Shown here: piece after piece, positions 1 through 5,337 of the stretch | How the letters are laid out: the number at the start of each line of letters is the position of its first letter | How positions within the stretch are numbered: the first letter of the stretch is position 1 | Source of the DNA: Candidatus Bipolaricaulota bacterium | GTDB taxonomy: Bacteria; Bipolaricaulota; Bipolaricaulia; RBG-16-55-9 | Direction: 5' to 3' | Assembly (NCBI GenBank): GCA_015487455.1 | Contig: WFPR01000134.1 | Span: 1-5,337, forward strand | Length of the DNA stretch: 5,337 bases | Program-made: the position numbers and the translations under genes | The notes under the pieces: model-generated | Databases searched by the model: none | Told to the model about the DNA's origin: nothing | What the model saw: the letters and a program-made list of their open reading frames with translations, nothing else

Positions 1-2
1 AC

Positions 3-2204
3 GGCCAAAGGCTCGTGGACGCCGTCCGGCGCTGGGGCCAATGGGTTTTGGAGGAGGCCCGCAAGGAGCTTGCCGCTTACTATCCCCACGACGAGGACGG
101 CTCGATCCCCGTCGGGTATCTCTGGGCGCGCACCCTCCCCTGCCAGAACCCCTCGTGCCAAGCGGAGATCCCCTTGATGCGCCAGACGTGGCTGGCCAAG
201 AAGGCCAACAAGAAGGTCGCCCTCAAGATGCTCCCCAACCGCGCGGAGAGGCGGGTCGACTTCGAGATCGTCGAGGGAGACGCCATCGACTTCGACCCCT
301 CAGAGGGGACGGTGAGCCGGGCCAAGGTGCAGTGTCCGCTCTGCCGCATCGGCACGATCGACGCGGCCACAACCCGAAGGCTCTTCCGCGAGGGGAGGGC
401 GGGCCAGCGGATGGTGACCGTCGTGCTCCACAAACCCGGCCAGACCGGCAAGCGCTACCGGCTTCCCACCGAGCGCGACCTGGAAGCCTACCGCGAGGCC
501 GAAAAAGCCCTGGAGGCGAAGCGCGCGCAGCTCTGGGCGGAGTGGGGTATCGATCCGGTGCCGGATGAGGAAATTATCAAGCCTTGTCACGAGGTTGACC
601 GGCCTCCGATGTATGGGATGCCTACGTGGGGTGATCTCTTCAACCCCCGGCAGAAGCTGGCGCTGATCACCTTCGCGGAGAAGGTGCGCCGGGCTTATGA
701 CCAGATGCTGGATGAGGGCGCGGAGGCGGAGTTCGCCAAGGCGGTGGCGACGTATTTGGGATTAGCGCTTGATAAAGTGCTTGAAATCGGAAATATTCTC
801 GGACGATGGGAACCAGTAGCGCAATGCACGAGAACAGTCTTTAGCCGACAGGCATTGCCGATGACTTGGGATTTTGGCGAGACGGTGCCTATTGCTACTA
901 GCGCTGGGAACTGGAACGAGCATCTGGATCGTGTTATTACTGCAACTAAATTGGCGCTTGAAGCAAGAAACAGTTTTTGCTCAGGCAATGTCATCCATGG
1001 CTCTGCCACACATATGCCCTTCCCCTCCGCCCACTTCGACGCCGTGCTCACCGACCCGCCCTACTACGACAACGTGAACTACTCCGCGCTCTCGGACTTC
1101 TTCTACGTCTGGCTGAAGCGAACCGTTGGTGACCTTTATCCCGAACTCTTCGCGACGCCGCTCACACCCAAGTCCGAGGAGATCGTGGCCGACCCGAACC
1201 GCCAGGGCGGGCGCGAGGAGGCTAAACGCTTCTTTGAGGAGATGCTCACCCAGGCGTTTCGCGAGATCCACCGGGTGCTGAAGGACGACGGGATCGCGGT
1301 CATCGTCTTCGCCCACAAGACGACGGACGCCTGGGAGGCGATCATCGAAGCCCTGCTGAAGGCCGGGCTCTACATGACGGCCTCCTGGCCGATCCACACC
1401 GAGATGCAGGCCCGGCTGAGGGCACAGGAGTCGGCGGCGCTGGCCTCCTCGATCTACATGGTCTGCCGCAAGCGGACGTCTGACGAAGTGGGCGTCTATT
1501 CCGAGGTGCGGCGGGAGATCGAGCGGCGGGTGCGCGAGAAGCTGGCCCAGTTCTGGGAGGAGGGCATCCGGGGCGCGGACTTCTTCATGAGCGCCATCGG
1601 TCCGGCGGTGGAGGCGTTCGGGAGATATTCGCGGGTCGAGAAGCTCTCGGGCGAAGCGGTGACGGTCAAGGAGCTTTTGGAACACGTGCGGAAGGTGGTG
1701 GCGGAGTTCGCCCTGGAGCGCATTCTCAAGGACGCGGAGCTGGGCGGGGTTGACGCGCCGACGCGCTTTTACGTCCTGTGGCGCTTCGCCTACAACCACG
1801 CCAAGGTGAAGTTCGACGAGGCGAGGAAGCTCGCCCAGAGCGTCGGCTTCCAGCTGGAGGAGCACTGGGACGGGAAAGGCTTCGTGCGCAAGGAGAAGGA
1901 CGTGGTGCGGATCTTAGGCCCCAAGGAGCGGGATCGGGACTTCTTGCAGAGGGGCCGCTGCGAAACGATGGTGGACGTGCTGCACAAGGCGGTGCTGCTT
2001 TGGGAGCGGAACGACCGTCGGGGCTTGGAGGAGCTGTTCGTTCAAAGCCCCTATCCGCAGGAGCCCCTCCGAAGGGTGGCCCAGGCCGTGGCCGACGTGC
2101 TCCCGGAGGGCGACAAGGAGAGACAGCTCTTGCAGGGGCTGCTCTACGGCTGGCGGGAAGCTGTGAGAGAGACCCCCGGCCAGCGCGGGCTCTTCGACGG
2201 CTGA
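3..2204 (+). CDS. DUF1156-family Zn-ribbon amino-DNA methyltransferase, 5' truncated by the window
   Basis: Probable N6-adenine (or N4-cytosine) DNA methyltransferase of the DUF1156/COG1743 family, the modification arm of an anti-phage system. Numbering residues from the GTG at 15, Cys43-x4-Cys48 and Cys107-x2-Cys110 form a likely Zn ribbon. A conserved FSRQALPMTWDF-like segment is at 276-287, and the catalytic DPPY motif is at 347-350, followed by YDNVNYSALSDFFYVWLKR. The fold continues with EIHRVLKDDGIAVIVFAHK (417-435) and TASWPIHTEMQARLRAQ (455-471). A helical, charged C-terminal region (about 490-729) precedes the stop. The frame is open upstream of the GTG (residues GQRL), so that GTG is not the real start. 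The N-terminal DUF1156 domain and the AdoMet-binding motif I expected from the family must lie left of the window. Motif I before the ribbon and DPPY after it would resemble the alpha-class order. An AT-richer patch at 751-1010 is odd. The family call is firm; the target base and site are unknown. Confidence 0.93.
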   Translation, partial: GQRLVDAVRRWGQWVLEEARKELAAYYPHDEDGSIPVGYLWARTLPCQNPSCQAEIPLMRQTWLAKKANKKVALKMLPNRAERRVDFEIVEGDAIDFDPSEGTVSRAKVQCPLCRIGTIDAATTRRLFREGRAGQRMVTVVLHKPGQTGKRYRLPTERDLEAYREAEKALEAKRAQLWAEWGIDPVPDEEIIKPCHEVDRPPMYGMPTWGDLFNPRQKLALITFAEKVRRAYDQMLDEGAEAEFAKAVATYLGLALDKVLEIGNILGRWEPVAQCTRTVFSRQALPMTWDFGETVPIATSAGNWNEHLDRVITATKLALEARNSFCSGNVIHGSATHMPFPSAHFDAVLTDPPYYDNVNYSALSDFFYVWLKRTVGDLYPELFATPLTPKSEEIVADPNRQGGREEAKRFFEEMLTQAFREIHRVLKDDGIAVIVFAHKTTDAWEAIIEALLKAGLYMTASWPIHTEMQARLRAQESAALASSIYMVCRKRTSDEVGVYSEVRREIERRVREKLAQFWEEGIRGADFFMSAIGPAVEAFGRYSRVEKLSGEAVTVKELLEHVRKVVAEFALERILKDAELGGVDAPTRFYVLWRFAYNHAKVKFDEARKLAQSVGFQLEEHWDGKGFVRKEKDVVRILGPKERDRDFLQRGRCETMVDVLHKAVLLWERNDRRGLEELFVQSPYPQEPLRRVAQAVADVLPEGDKERQLLQGLLYGWREAVRETPGQRGLFDG
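751..1010. other. Low-GC, codon-atypical patch inside the methyltransferase gene
   Basis: A hand count gives 125 G/C in 260 bases (about 48%). The 150 bases just upstream have 97 (about 65%) and bases 1021-1120 have 63%. Codon choice changes as well: TTA, AAA, ATT, ACT, GTT, CTT and GCA appear here but are rare in the flanks. The reading frame stays open, and the protein segment (about residues 246-332) still carries family-like sequence such as the RQALPMTWDF element. The patch ends just before the DPPY motif. It could be a recombined segment from a lower-GC relative or a region under different constraint. The composition shift is directly visible; its origin is inference. Confidence 0.7.
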
Positions 2205-2266
2205 GACGAAGGCGGAGACTTCCGCACTAAACCGTAAGGTAAGATGGGGGTTGCAAGGCGATAGAG
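2205..2266 (+). other. 62-nt gap between methyltransferase and mntA; no clear promoter or terminator
   Basis: This is the only real non-coding stretch in the window. It contains a short inverted repeat, GCGGA-GACT-TCCGC (2212-2225), with no following T-tract, so it is not a convincing intrinsic terminator. It also has a tandem GTAAG (2234-2243) and a TAAGAT (2240-2245) that weakly resembles a -10 box but has no well-spaced -35 box. It probably sits within one polycistronic mRNA. A weak internal promoter or autoregulatory site for the toxin-antitoxin pair cannot be excluded. Confidence 0.4.
2255..2258 (+). promoter_or_regulatory. Weak Shine-Dalgarno for mntA
   Basis: AAGG lies 8 nt upstream of the ATG at 2267 and supports that start. 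It is weaker than the sites before hepT and the ATPase. No better start with a stronger site is visible in the same frame. Confidence 0.45.
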
Positions 2267-2587
2267 ATGGGGGCGGGAGAGAAGGGACAAGCCGCGCGGA
2301 CGCTGGAGGAGATCCGGCAAATCTTGAAGGAGCACAAGGCGGAGCTGGCGGCCCGATACGGCGTGCGCCGGATCGCCGTCTTCGGCTCTTACGCGCGGGG
2401 CGAGGCCACGCCCGAGAGCGACTTGGATCTCCTGGTGGAGTTCTCCACCCCTCCCGGCCTGCTCAAGTTCGTCGAGCTGGAACGCCATTTGAGCGAGCTG
2501 CTGGGCGTCCGGGTCGAACTGGTCACGCGGCAGGCGCTCAAGCCCCACATCGGGCAGCGGATCCTCAAGGAGCTTGTCGAGGTATGA
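2267..2587 (+). CDS. mntA: MntA-like minimal nucleotidyltransferase antitoxin (type VII TA)
   Basis: This 106-residue protein has the usual size of a stand-alone minimal nucleotidyltransferase. A short N-terminal helical region (about 11-30) leads to RIAVFGSYARGEATPESDLDLLVEF. This shows the GSX10DXD signature: Gly40-Ser41, ten residues, Asp52-x-Asp54. These residues bind metal and ATP in the polymerase-beta-like fold. The third acidic position appears to be Glu84 in VELVT, where many relatives have Asp. Characterised MntA proteins add AMP to the tyrosine of the HepT RX4HXY motif and so silence that RNase; the same role is inferred here because the next gene is a HepT homologue. The stop overlaps the hepT start (ATGA), so the antitoxin is made first and its translation is coupled to the toxin. 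Activity on the partner is untested. An alternative role for such enzymes is modifying another protein or RNA, but the pairing makes that less likely. Confidence 0.93.
   Translation: MGAGEKGQAARTLEEIRQILKEHKAELAARYGVRRIAVFGSYARGEATPESDLDLLVEFSTPPGLLKFVELERHLSELLGVRVELVTRQALKPHIGQRILKELVEV
2567..2572 (+). promoter_or_regulatory. Shine-Dalgarno for hepT inside mntA
   Basis: AAGGAG sits within the last mntA codons, 11 nt upstream of the hepT ATG at 2584. With the ATGA overlap it supports that start rather than an upstream extension of the same open frame, and it fits translational coupling. Confidence 0.6.
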
Positions 2588-2961
2588 GGCGCACCCTCCT
2601 GGACTATTTGGAAGACATGCGGACCTCCGCCCTCGAGGCGCTGGACTTTACCCGTGGGATGACCTTCGAGGAGTTCTTGCAGGACCGCAAGACGGTCAAC
2701 GCCGTCATCCGCTCGCTCGAGGTTCTAGGCGAGGCGGCCAAGAAAATTCCGCAAGAATTTCGGACCCGATATCCCAACATCCCCTGGCGGGACATCGCGG
2801 GGATGCGCGACAAGCTCATTCACGAATACCACGGCGTCGACCTTGAGATCGTCTGGAAGACGGTCCAGGAGGACGTCCCCGCGCTGCTCCCGCAGATTGA
2901 GAAGGTGCTTGCTGAGGAAAGGGCAAGGGAACAGCAAGGGCAAGACCGAGAGGAGGAGTGA
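2584..2961 (+). CDS. hepT: HepT-like HEPN RNase toxin (DUF86, type VII TA)
   Basis: This complete 125-residue DUF86/HepT protein is an all-helical HEPN fold. N-terminal helices carry LLDYLEDMRTSALEALDFTRGMTFEEF. A second block, TVNAVIRSLEVLGEAAKKIP (37-56), is typical of the family. It is followed by PNIPWRDIAGMRDKLIHEYHGVD, with the catalytic RX4HXY motif intact as Arg75, His80 and Tyr82. Known HepT proteins act as dimeric ribonucleases that stop cell growth, and MntA neutralises them by AMPylating the motif tyrosine; Tyr82 is the predicted target here. The start is set by the ATGA overlap with mntA and an upstream AAGGAG. The frame is open further back to 2251, but that stretch is the mntA gene read in another frame. 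The polar, Glu-rich tail (about 110-125) partly encodes the Shine-Dalgarno of the next gene, which begins 5 nt after the stop. The intact motif argues for an active toxin. Confidence 0.95.
   Translation: MRRTLLDYLEDMRTSALEALDFTRGMTFEEFLQDRKTVNAVIRSLEVLGEAAKKIPQEFRTRYPNIPWRDIAGMRDKLIHEYHGVDLEIVWKTVQEDVPALLPQIEKVLAEERAREQQGQDREEE
2951..2958 (+). promoter_or_regulatory. Strong Shine-Dalgarno for the DUF499 ATPase, inside hepT
   Basis: AGGAGGAG ends 8 nt before the ATG at 2967, and the hepT stop codon (2959-2961) lies in that spacer. This is the best ribosome-binding site in the window and decides the ATPase start. Its position inside hepT suggests coupled translation of toxin and ATPase. Confidence 0.75.
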
Positions 2962-2966
2962 GGACA

Positions 2967-5337
2967 ATGGCCCTTCCGTCGTGGCGCGAAGTGGCGGTGC
3001 CTCACGAGGACATCCGCCGGGGCGGGTTTGACGAGTCGACCTTCGCCGCGGACCTGGCGGACGTCCTGGCCGATCGCGGGCCGCTGGAATATCGCGACCC
3101 GCAGACGTTCTTCCGCAAGACCTACCCGACGGAGGGGATGGTCAAGCTCCTGGCGGCGGTCCTTCGTCGCCTGGCGGGGGAGAAGGGCGGCGAGCCGGTC
3201 ATCCAGATCCAGACCCCCTTCGGCGGCGGCAAGACCCACAGCCTGGTCGCCCTCTACCACCTCTTTCGCGCGGAGAAGGAGGCGCAAGAGGCCGAGCTGG
3301 TGAGGCGGGCGCTGGAGGAGGCGGGCGTCGCGGCAATTCCAGACGCCGAGGTGGCCGTCTTCGTCGGCACGGCGGCCGACCCCCTGAAGGGCAAGACCCC
3401 TTGGGGCGAGATCGCCGAGCAGCTGGGGCACTACGACCTGCTCAGGGAGCACGACGAGAAGCGGCGGACGCCCGGCAAGGACCGGCTACACCGGCTTTTT
3501 GACGCGGTGGGCAAGCCGGTGCTCCTCCTGATGGACGAGATCGCCCATTACACGGCCAAGTGCGTCGACCCGACGAAGCTCGGGGAGGGGAGCTCCGAAG
3601 AAGGGCGGGCCTATCAGACGCAGGTGCTGACGTTCTTCCAGGAGCTGACGGAAGCCGTCAAGGTCGCCCCCCGAGCGGCGCTGGTCATGACGTTGCCCTC
3701 GAGCGCCCCCTACGGCGAGGAGGGGGAGCGGGCGCTCCACCAGCTCCAGCGGATCGCCGGGCGGATGGAGGCGGTCTACGAACCCGTCAAGGGCTGGGAG
3801 ATCTACGACGTCATCCGCACGCGGCTCTTCGAGCGCATCGGGGACGAGCGGGCCGTCAAGCGGGTCGCCGACGAATACTTCGAGCTCTATCGGCGGCTGG
3901 GGAGCGAGGTGCCCGACGAGGTGCGCGAGCCGGAGTATCGGGAGCGCCTCCGGCGGGCCTACCCCTTCCACCCCGAGCTGATCGACGTGCTGTATGAGCG
4001 CTGGGGGACGCTCTCGACCTTCCAGCGGACGCGCGGGGTTCTACGCCTGTTGGCCGAGATCGTGGCCGACCTCTACGCGCGGGACCACCCCGCCCCCCTG
4101 ATCCAGTCGGCCCACGTCAACCTGGCCAACCCGAGCATCCGCCGGGAGTTGGTCAAGCACATCGGGAGCGAGTTCGACAGCGTGATCGACGCCGACATCG
4201 CCGACCCGGAGGGGAAGGCCAAGGCCCAGCGCCTCGACGGGGCGATCGGCTCGGAATACGCCCGCTTCCGGGTCGCCTCCGGGCTGGCCGCCGCGATCTT
4301 CCTCTACTCGTTCAGCGGCAGTAGCGAGAGGAAGGGCGCGGGCCTGCCGCAGCTGCGCGTGGCCGTCCTCCGCGAGGGGCTGCCGCCCGCGCTCGTCGGC
4401 GACACGCTCCACCGCCTCGAGAACGAGCTCTGGTATCTGCACGAGGAGGCAGGGCTCTACTACTTCTCCGGCCAGCCGAACCTCAACCGCATCGTCGTCG
4501 AGCGGGAAGGCGTCATCGATCAAGCCCAGATCGGGCAGGAGCTGCGCGACCGGCTCGAGAGGCTCTCGGGTCGGGAGCTTCGGGTTTATTTCGAGCCCCG
4601 CTCCCCCGAGGACGTCCCCGACACCAAGGAGCTGAAGCTGGCCGTGCTCTCCGAGCCCTCCGAAGATCTCGCGGAGGAGCTTTTGGCGAGGGCGGGCACG
4701 ACGTTTCGGGTTTATAAAAACGCGCTCTTCGTGCTGGCGCCCGACCCCGGCAGCCTGGCCGACCTCCATCGCCAGGCCCGGCGGTATCTCGCACTCCGCT
4801 CGATCCGCGACGACCGCGCCCTCTACGAGCAGCTCTCGGAGGAGAACCGGCGCCGCCTGGAGGACCTCCTCCGCGACGCGGACGGCGCCTTAGACAGCAA
4901 GCTGCTTGCGACCTATCGCCGCCTGTTCAAGCTCGGGCCGGAGGGGGTGGAGCGCCACGACCTGGGGCTGCCCACGACGGGAGAGCGGACGACGCTCGCC
5001 AAGCGTGTCTTGGACGACCTCAAGGGCCGGGAGCTGCTGCTGGAGCGGATCGCGCCCCGCCACCTGCTGCGGGCCTTGGCAAAAGAAGAGGCCGAAAAGC
5101 CCTTGAGTGAGCTGTATGATGCTTTCTTGCGATATCCCCACCTGCCGATCTTAAAGGACCGGGCCGTGCTGGAGGAGGCGGTGCGCCGCGGCGTCGAGCG
5201 GGGGGAGTTTGGTCTGCGCGTCGGCGAGCGCTACGTCTTCCGGCAGCCCGTTTCCCCAGAGGCCCTGGGGGACGCCGTCCTCGTCCGCAAGGAGGCCATC
5301 CCTCCCGAAGGGCGGGGTGAGGTCGAGGGCGAGGGCG
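2967..5337 (+). CDS. DUF499-family P-loop (AAA+-like) ATPase, 3' truncated by the window
   Basis: The open frame gives 790 residues to the window edge with no stop. It matches the DUF499/COG1483 family of large anti-phage-associated ATPases, whose members are usually around 1,000 residues, so the C-terminus is missing. The N-terminus (VPHEDIRRGGFDESTFAADL) is typical. Walker A is TPFGGGKTHSL (83-93, Lys89), and Walker B is PVLLLMDEIAHY (184-195, Asp190-Glu191). MTLPSS (241-246) is a possible sensor-1 strand, and STFQRTRGVLRLLAEIV (350-366) has arginines that may act as finger residues. Residues 420-790 are mixed alpha/beta with charged helices. The last visible stretch is a Gly/Glu-rich probable linker (780-790). 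ATPase activity is predicted from intact motifs. In related loci it is found with a DUF1156 methyltransferase, and it may drive complex assembly or target discrimination, though its exact role is not known. A distant likeness to the large BREX ATPases is possible but was not tested. The start is supported by AGGAGGAG at 2951-2958. Confidence 0.92.
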   Translation, partial: MALPSWREVAVPHEDIRRGGFDESTFAADLADVLADRGPLEYRDPQTFFRKTYPTEGMVKLLAAVLRRLAGEKGGEPVIQIQTPFGGGKTHSLVALYHLFRAEKEAQEAELVRRALEEAGVAAIPDAEVAVFVGTAADPLKGKTPWGEIAEQLGHYDLLREHDEKRRTPGKDRLHRLFDAVGKPVLLLMDEIAHYTAKCVDPTKLGEGSSEEGRAYQTQVLTFFQELTEAVKVAPRAALVMTLPSSAPYGEEGERALHQLQRIAGRMEAVYEPVKGWEIYDVIRTRLFERIGDERAVKRVADEYFELYRRLGSEVPDEVREPEYRERLRRAYPFHPELIDVLYERWGTLSTFQRTRGVLRLLAEIVADLYARDHPAPLIQSAHVNLANPSIRRELVKHIGSEFDSVIDADIADPEGKAKAQRLDGAIGSEYARFRVASGLAAAIFLYSFSGSSERKGAGLPQLRVAVLREGLPPALVGDTLHRLENELWYLHEEAGLYYFSGQPNLNRIVVEREGVIDQAQIGQELRDRLERLSGRELRVYFEPRSPEDVPDTKELKLAVLSEPSEDLAEELLARAGTTFRVYKNALFVLAPDPGSLADLHRQARRYLALRSIRDDRALYEQLSEENRRRLEDLLRDADGALDSKLLATYRRLFKLGPEGVERHDLGLPTTGERTTLAKRVLDDLKGRELLLERIAPRHLLRALAKEEAEKPLSELYDAFLRYPHLPILKDRAVLEEAVRRGVERGEFGLRVGERYVFRQPVSPEALGDAVLVRKEAIPPEGRGEVEGEG

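Noticed and set aside
15..17. GTG as the start codon of the methyltransferase
   Set aside because: The same frame is open to base 3 with no stop. The family has a large N-terminal domain and an AdoMet-binding motif that would lie upstream, so this is an internal valine codon.
981..1865. 294-codon open frame on the - strand
   Set aside because: It lies antisense to well-conserved methyltransferase sequence. Its His/Arg/Leu/Val-rich translation is typical of the shadow frame opposite GC-rich genes.
2212..2225. Hairpin after the methyltransferase as a rho-independent terminator
   Set aside because: The stem is only 5 bp, no T-tract follows, and the next gene starts 41 nt later on the same strand.
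2240..2245. TAAGAT as a -10 promoter box for mntA
   Set aside because: It matches the consensus at only four of six bases, and no -35-like sequence lies at 16-18 nt. It is mentioned only as a weak possibility.
2251..2583. N-terminal extension of HepT in its own frame, starting at a TTG at 2251
   Set aside because: The translated extension is Arg/Gly/Ala-rich, unlike any domain. It overlaps the clear MntA gene, and the DUF86 fold begins exactly at the ATG at 2584.
2820..3452. 210-codon open frame on the - strand spanning the hepT-ATPase junction
   Set aside because: It crosses two real + strand genes and has no recognisable domain. It reflects a shortage of stop codons at high GC.
3486..3997. 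Open frames on both strands within the ATPase gene (- 3486-3971, + 3560-3997)
   Set aside because: Both are low-complexity shadows of the region carrying Walker B and sensor motifs in the real frame.
4041..4769. 242-codon open frame on the - strand
   Set aside because: It is antisense to the DUF499 ATPase frame, which is continuous and conserved. Composition and lack of motifs mark it as a shadow.

Overview
This window is a GC-rich, protein-dense fragment of a defence-type operon, with every gene on the + strand. Hand counts give about 63-65% GC in two sampled stretches of the first gene. It holds four genes. First is the C-terminal part of a DUF1156-family (COG1743-like) Zn-ribbon amino-DNA methyltransferase (3-2204). 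Next is a complete minimal nucleotidyltransferase of the MntA type (2267-2587), then a complete HEPN/DUF86 toxin of the HepT type (2584-2961). Last is the first 790 codons of a DUF499-family (COG1483-like) P-loop ATPase (2967 to the window end). The first and last genes run off the window. No RNA gene, CRISPR array, insertion sequence or convincing terminator was seen.

Layout: the methyltransferase frame is open to the left edge, and its catalytic DPPY motif is at 1053-1064. A 62-nt gap (2205-2266), the only real non-coding stretch, separates it from mntA. mntA and hepT overlap by ATGA (2584-2587). hepT ends 5 nt before the ATPase start, and the ATPase Shine-Dalgarno lies inside the last hepT codons. 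The three downstream genes therefore look translationally coupled.

How the genes may work together: DUF1156 methyltransferases and DUF499 ATPases are known partners in predicted or demonstrated anti-phage loci, often with a helicase/PLD-type gene. They are thought to act as a modification-based barrier to foreign DNA. The unusual element is a full type VII toxin-antitoxin pair set between these two core genes in the same operon. By family knowledge, MntA inactivates the HepT RNase by AMPylating its RX4HXY tyrosine. The pair could be an addiction lock on the defence genes, a second abortive-infection layer, or a recent selfish insertion.

Organism: high GC, strong use of AAG and GAG codons, Shine-Dalgarno sites and Glu/Arg/Lys-rich proteins suggest a GC-rich bacterium, possibly a thermophile. 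The sequence does not allow a firm lineage call. A patch of about 260 bp within the methyltransferase (751-1010) is only about 48% GC, with clearly different codon use, and may record a local recombination event.
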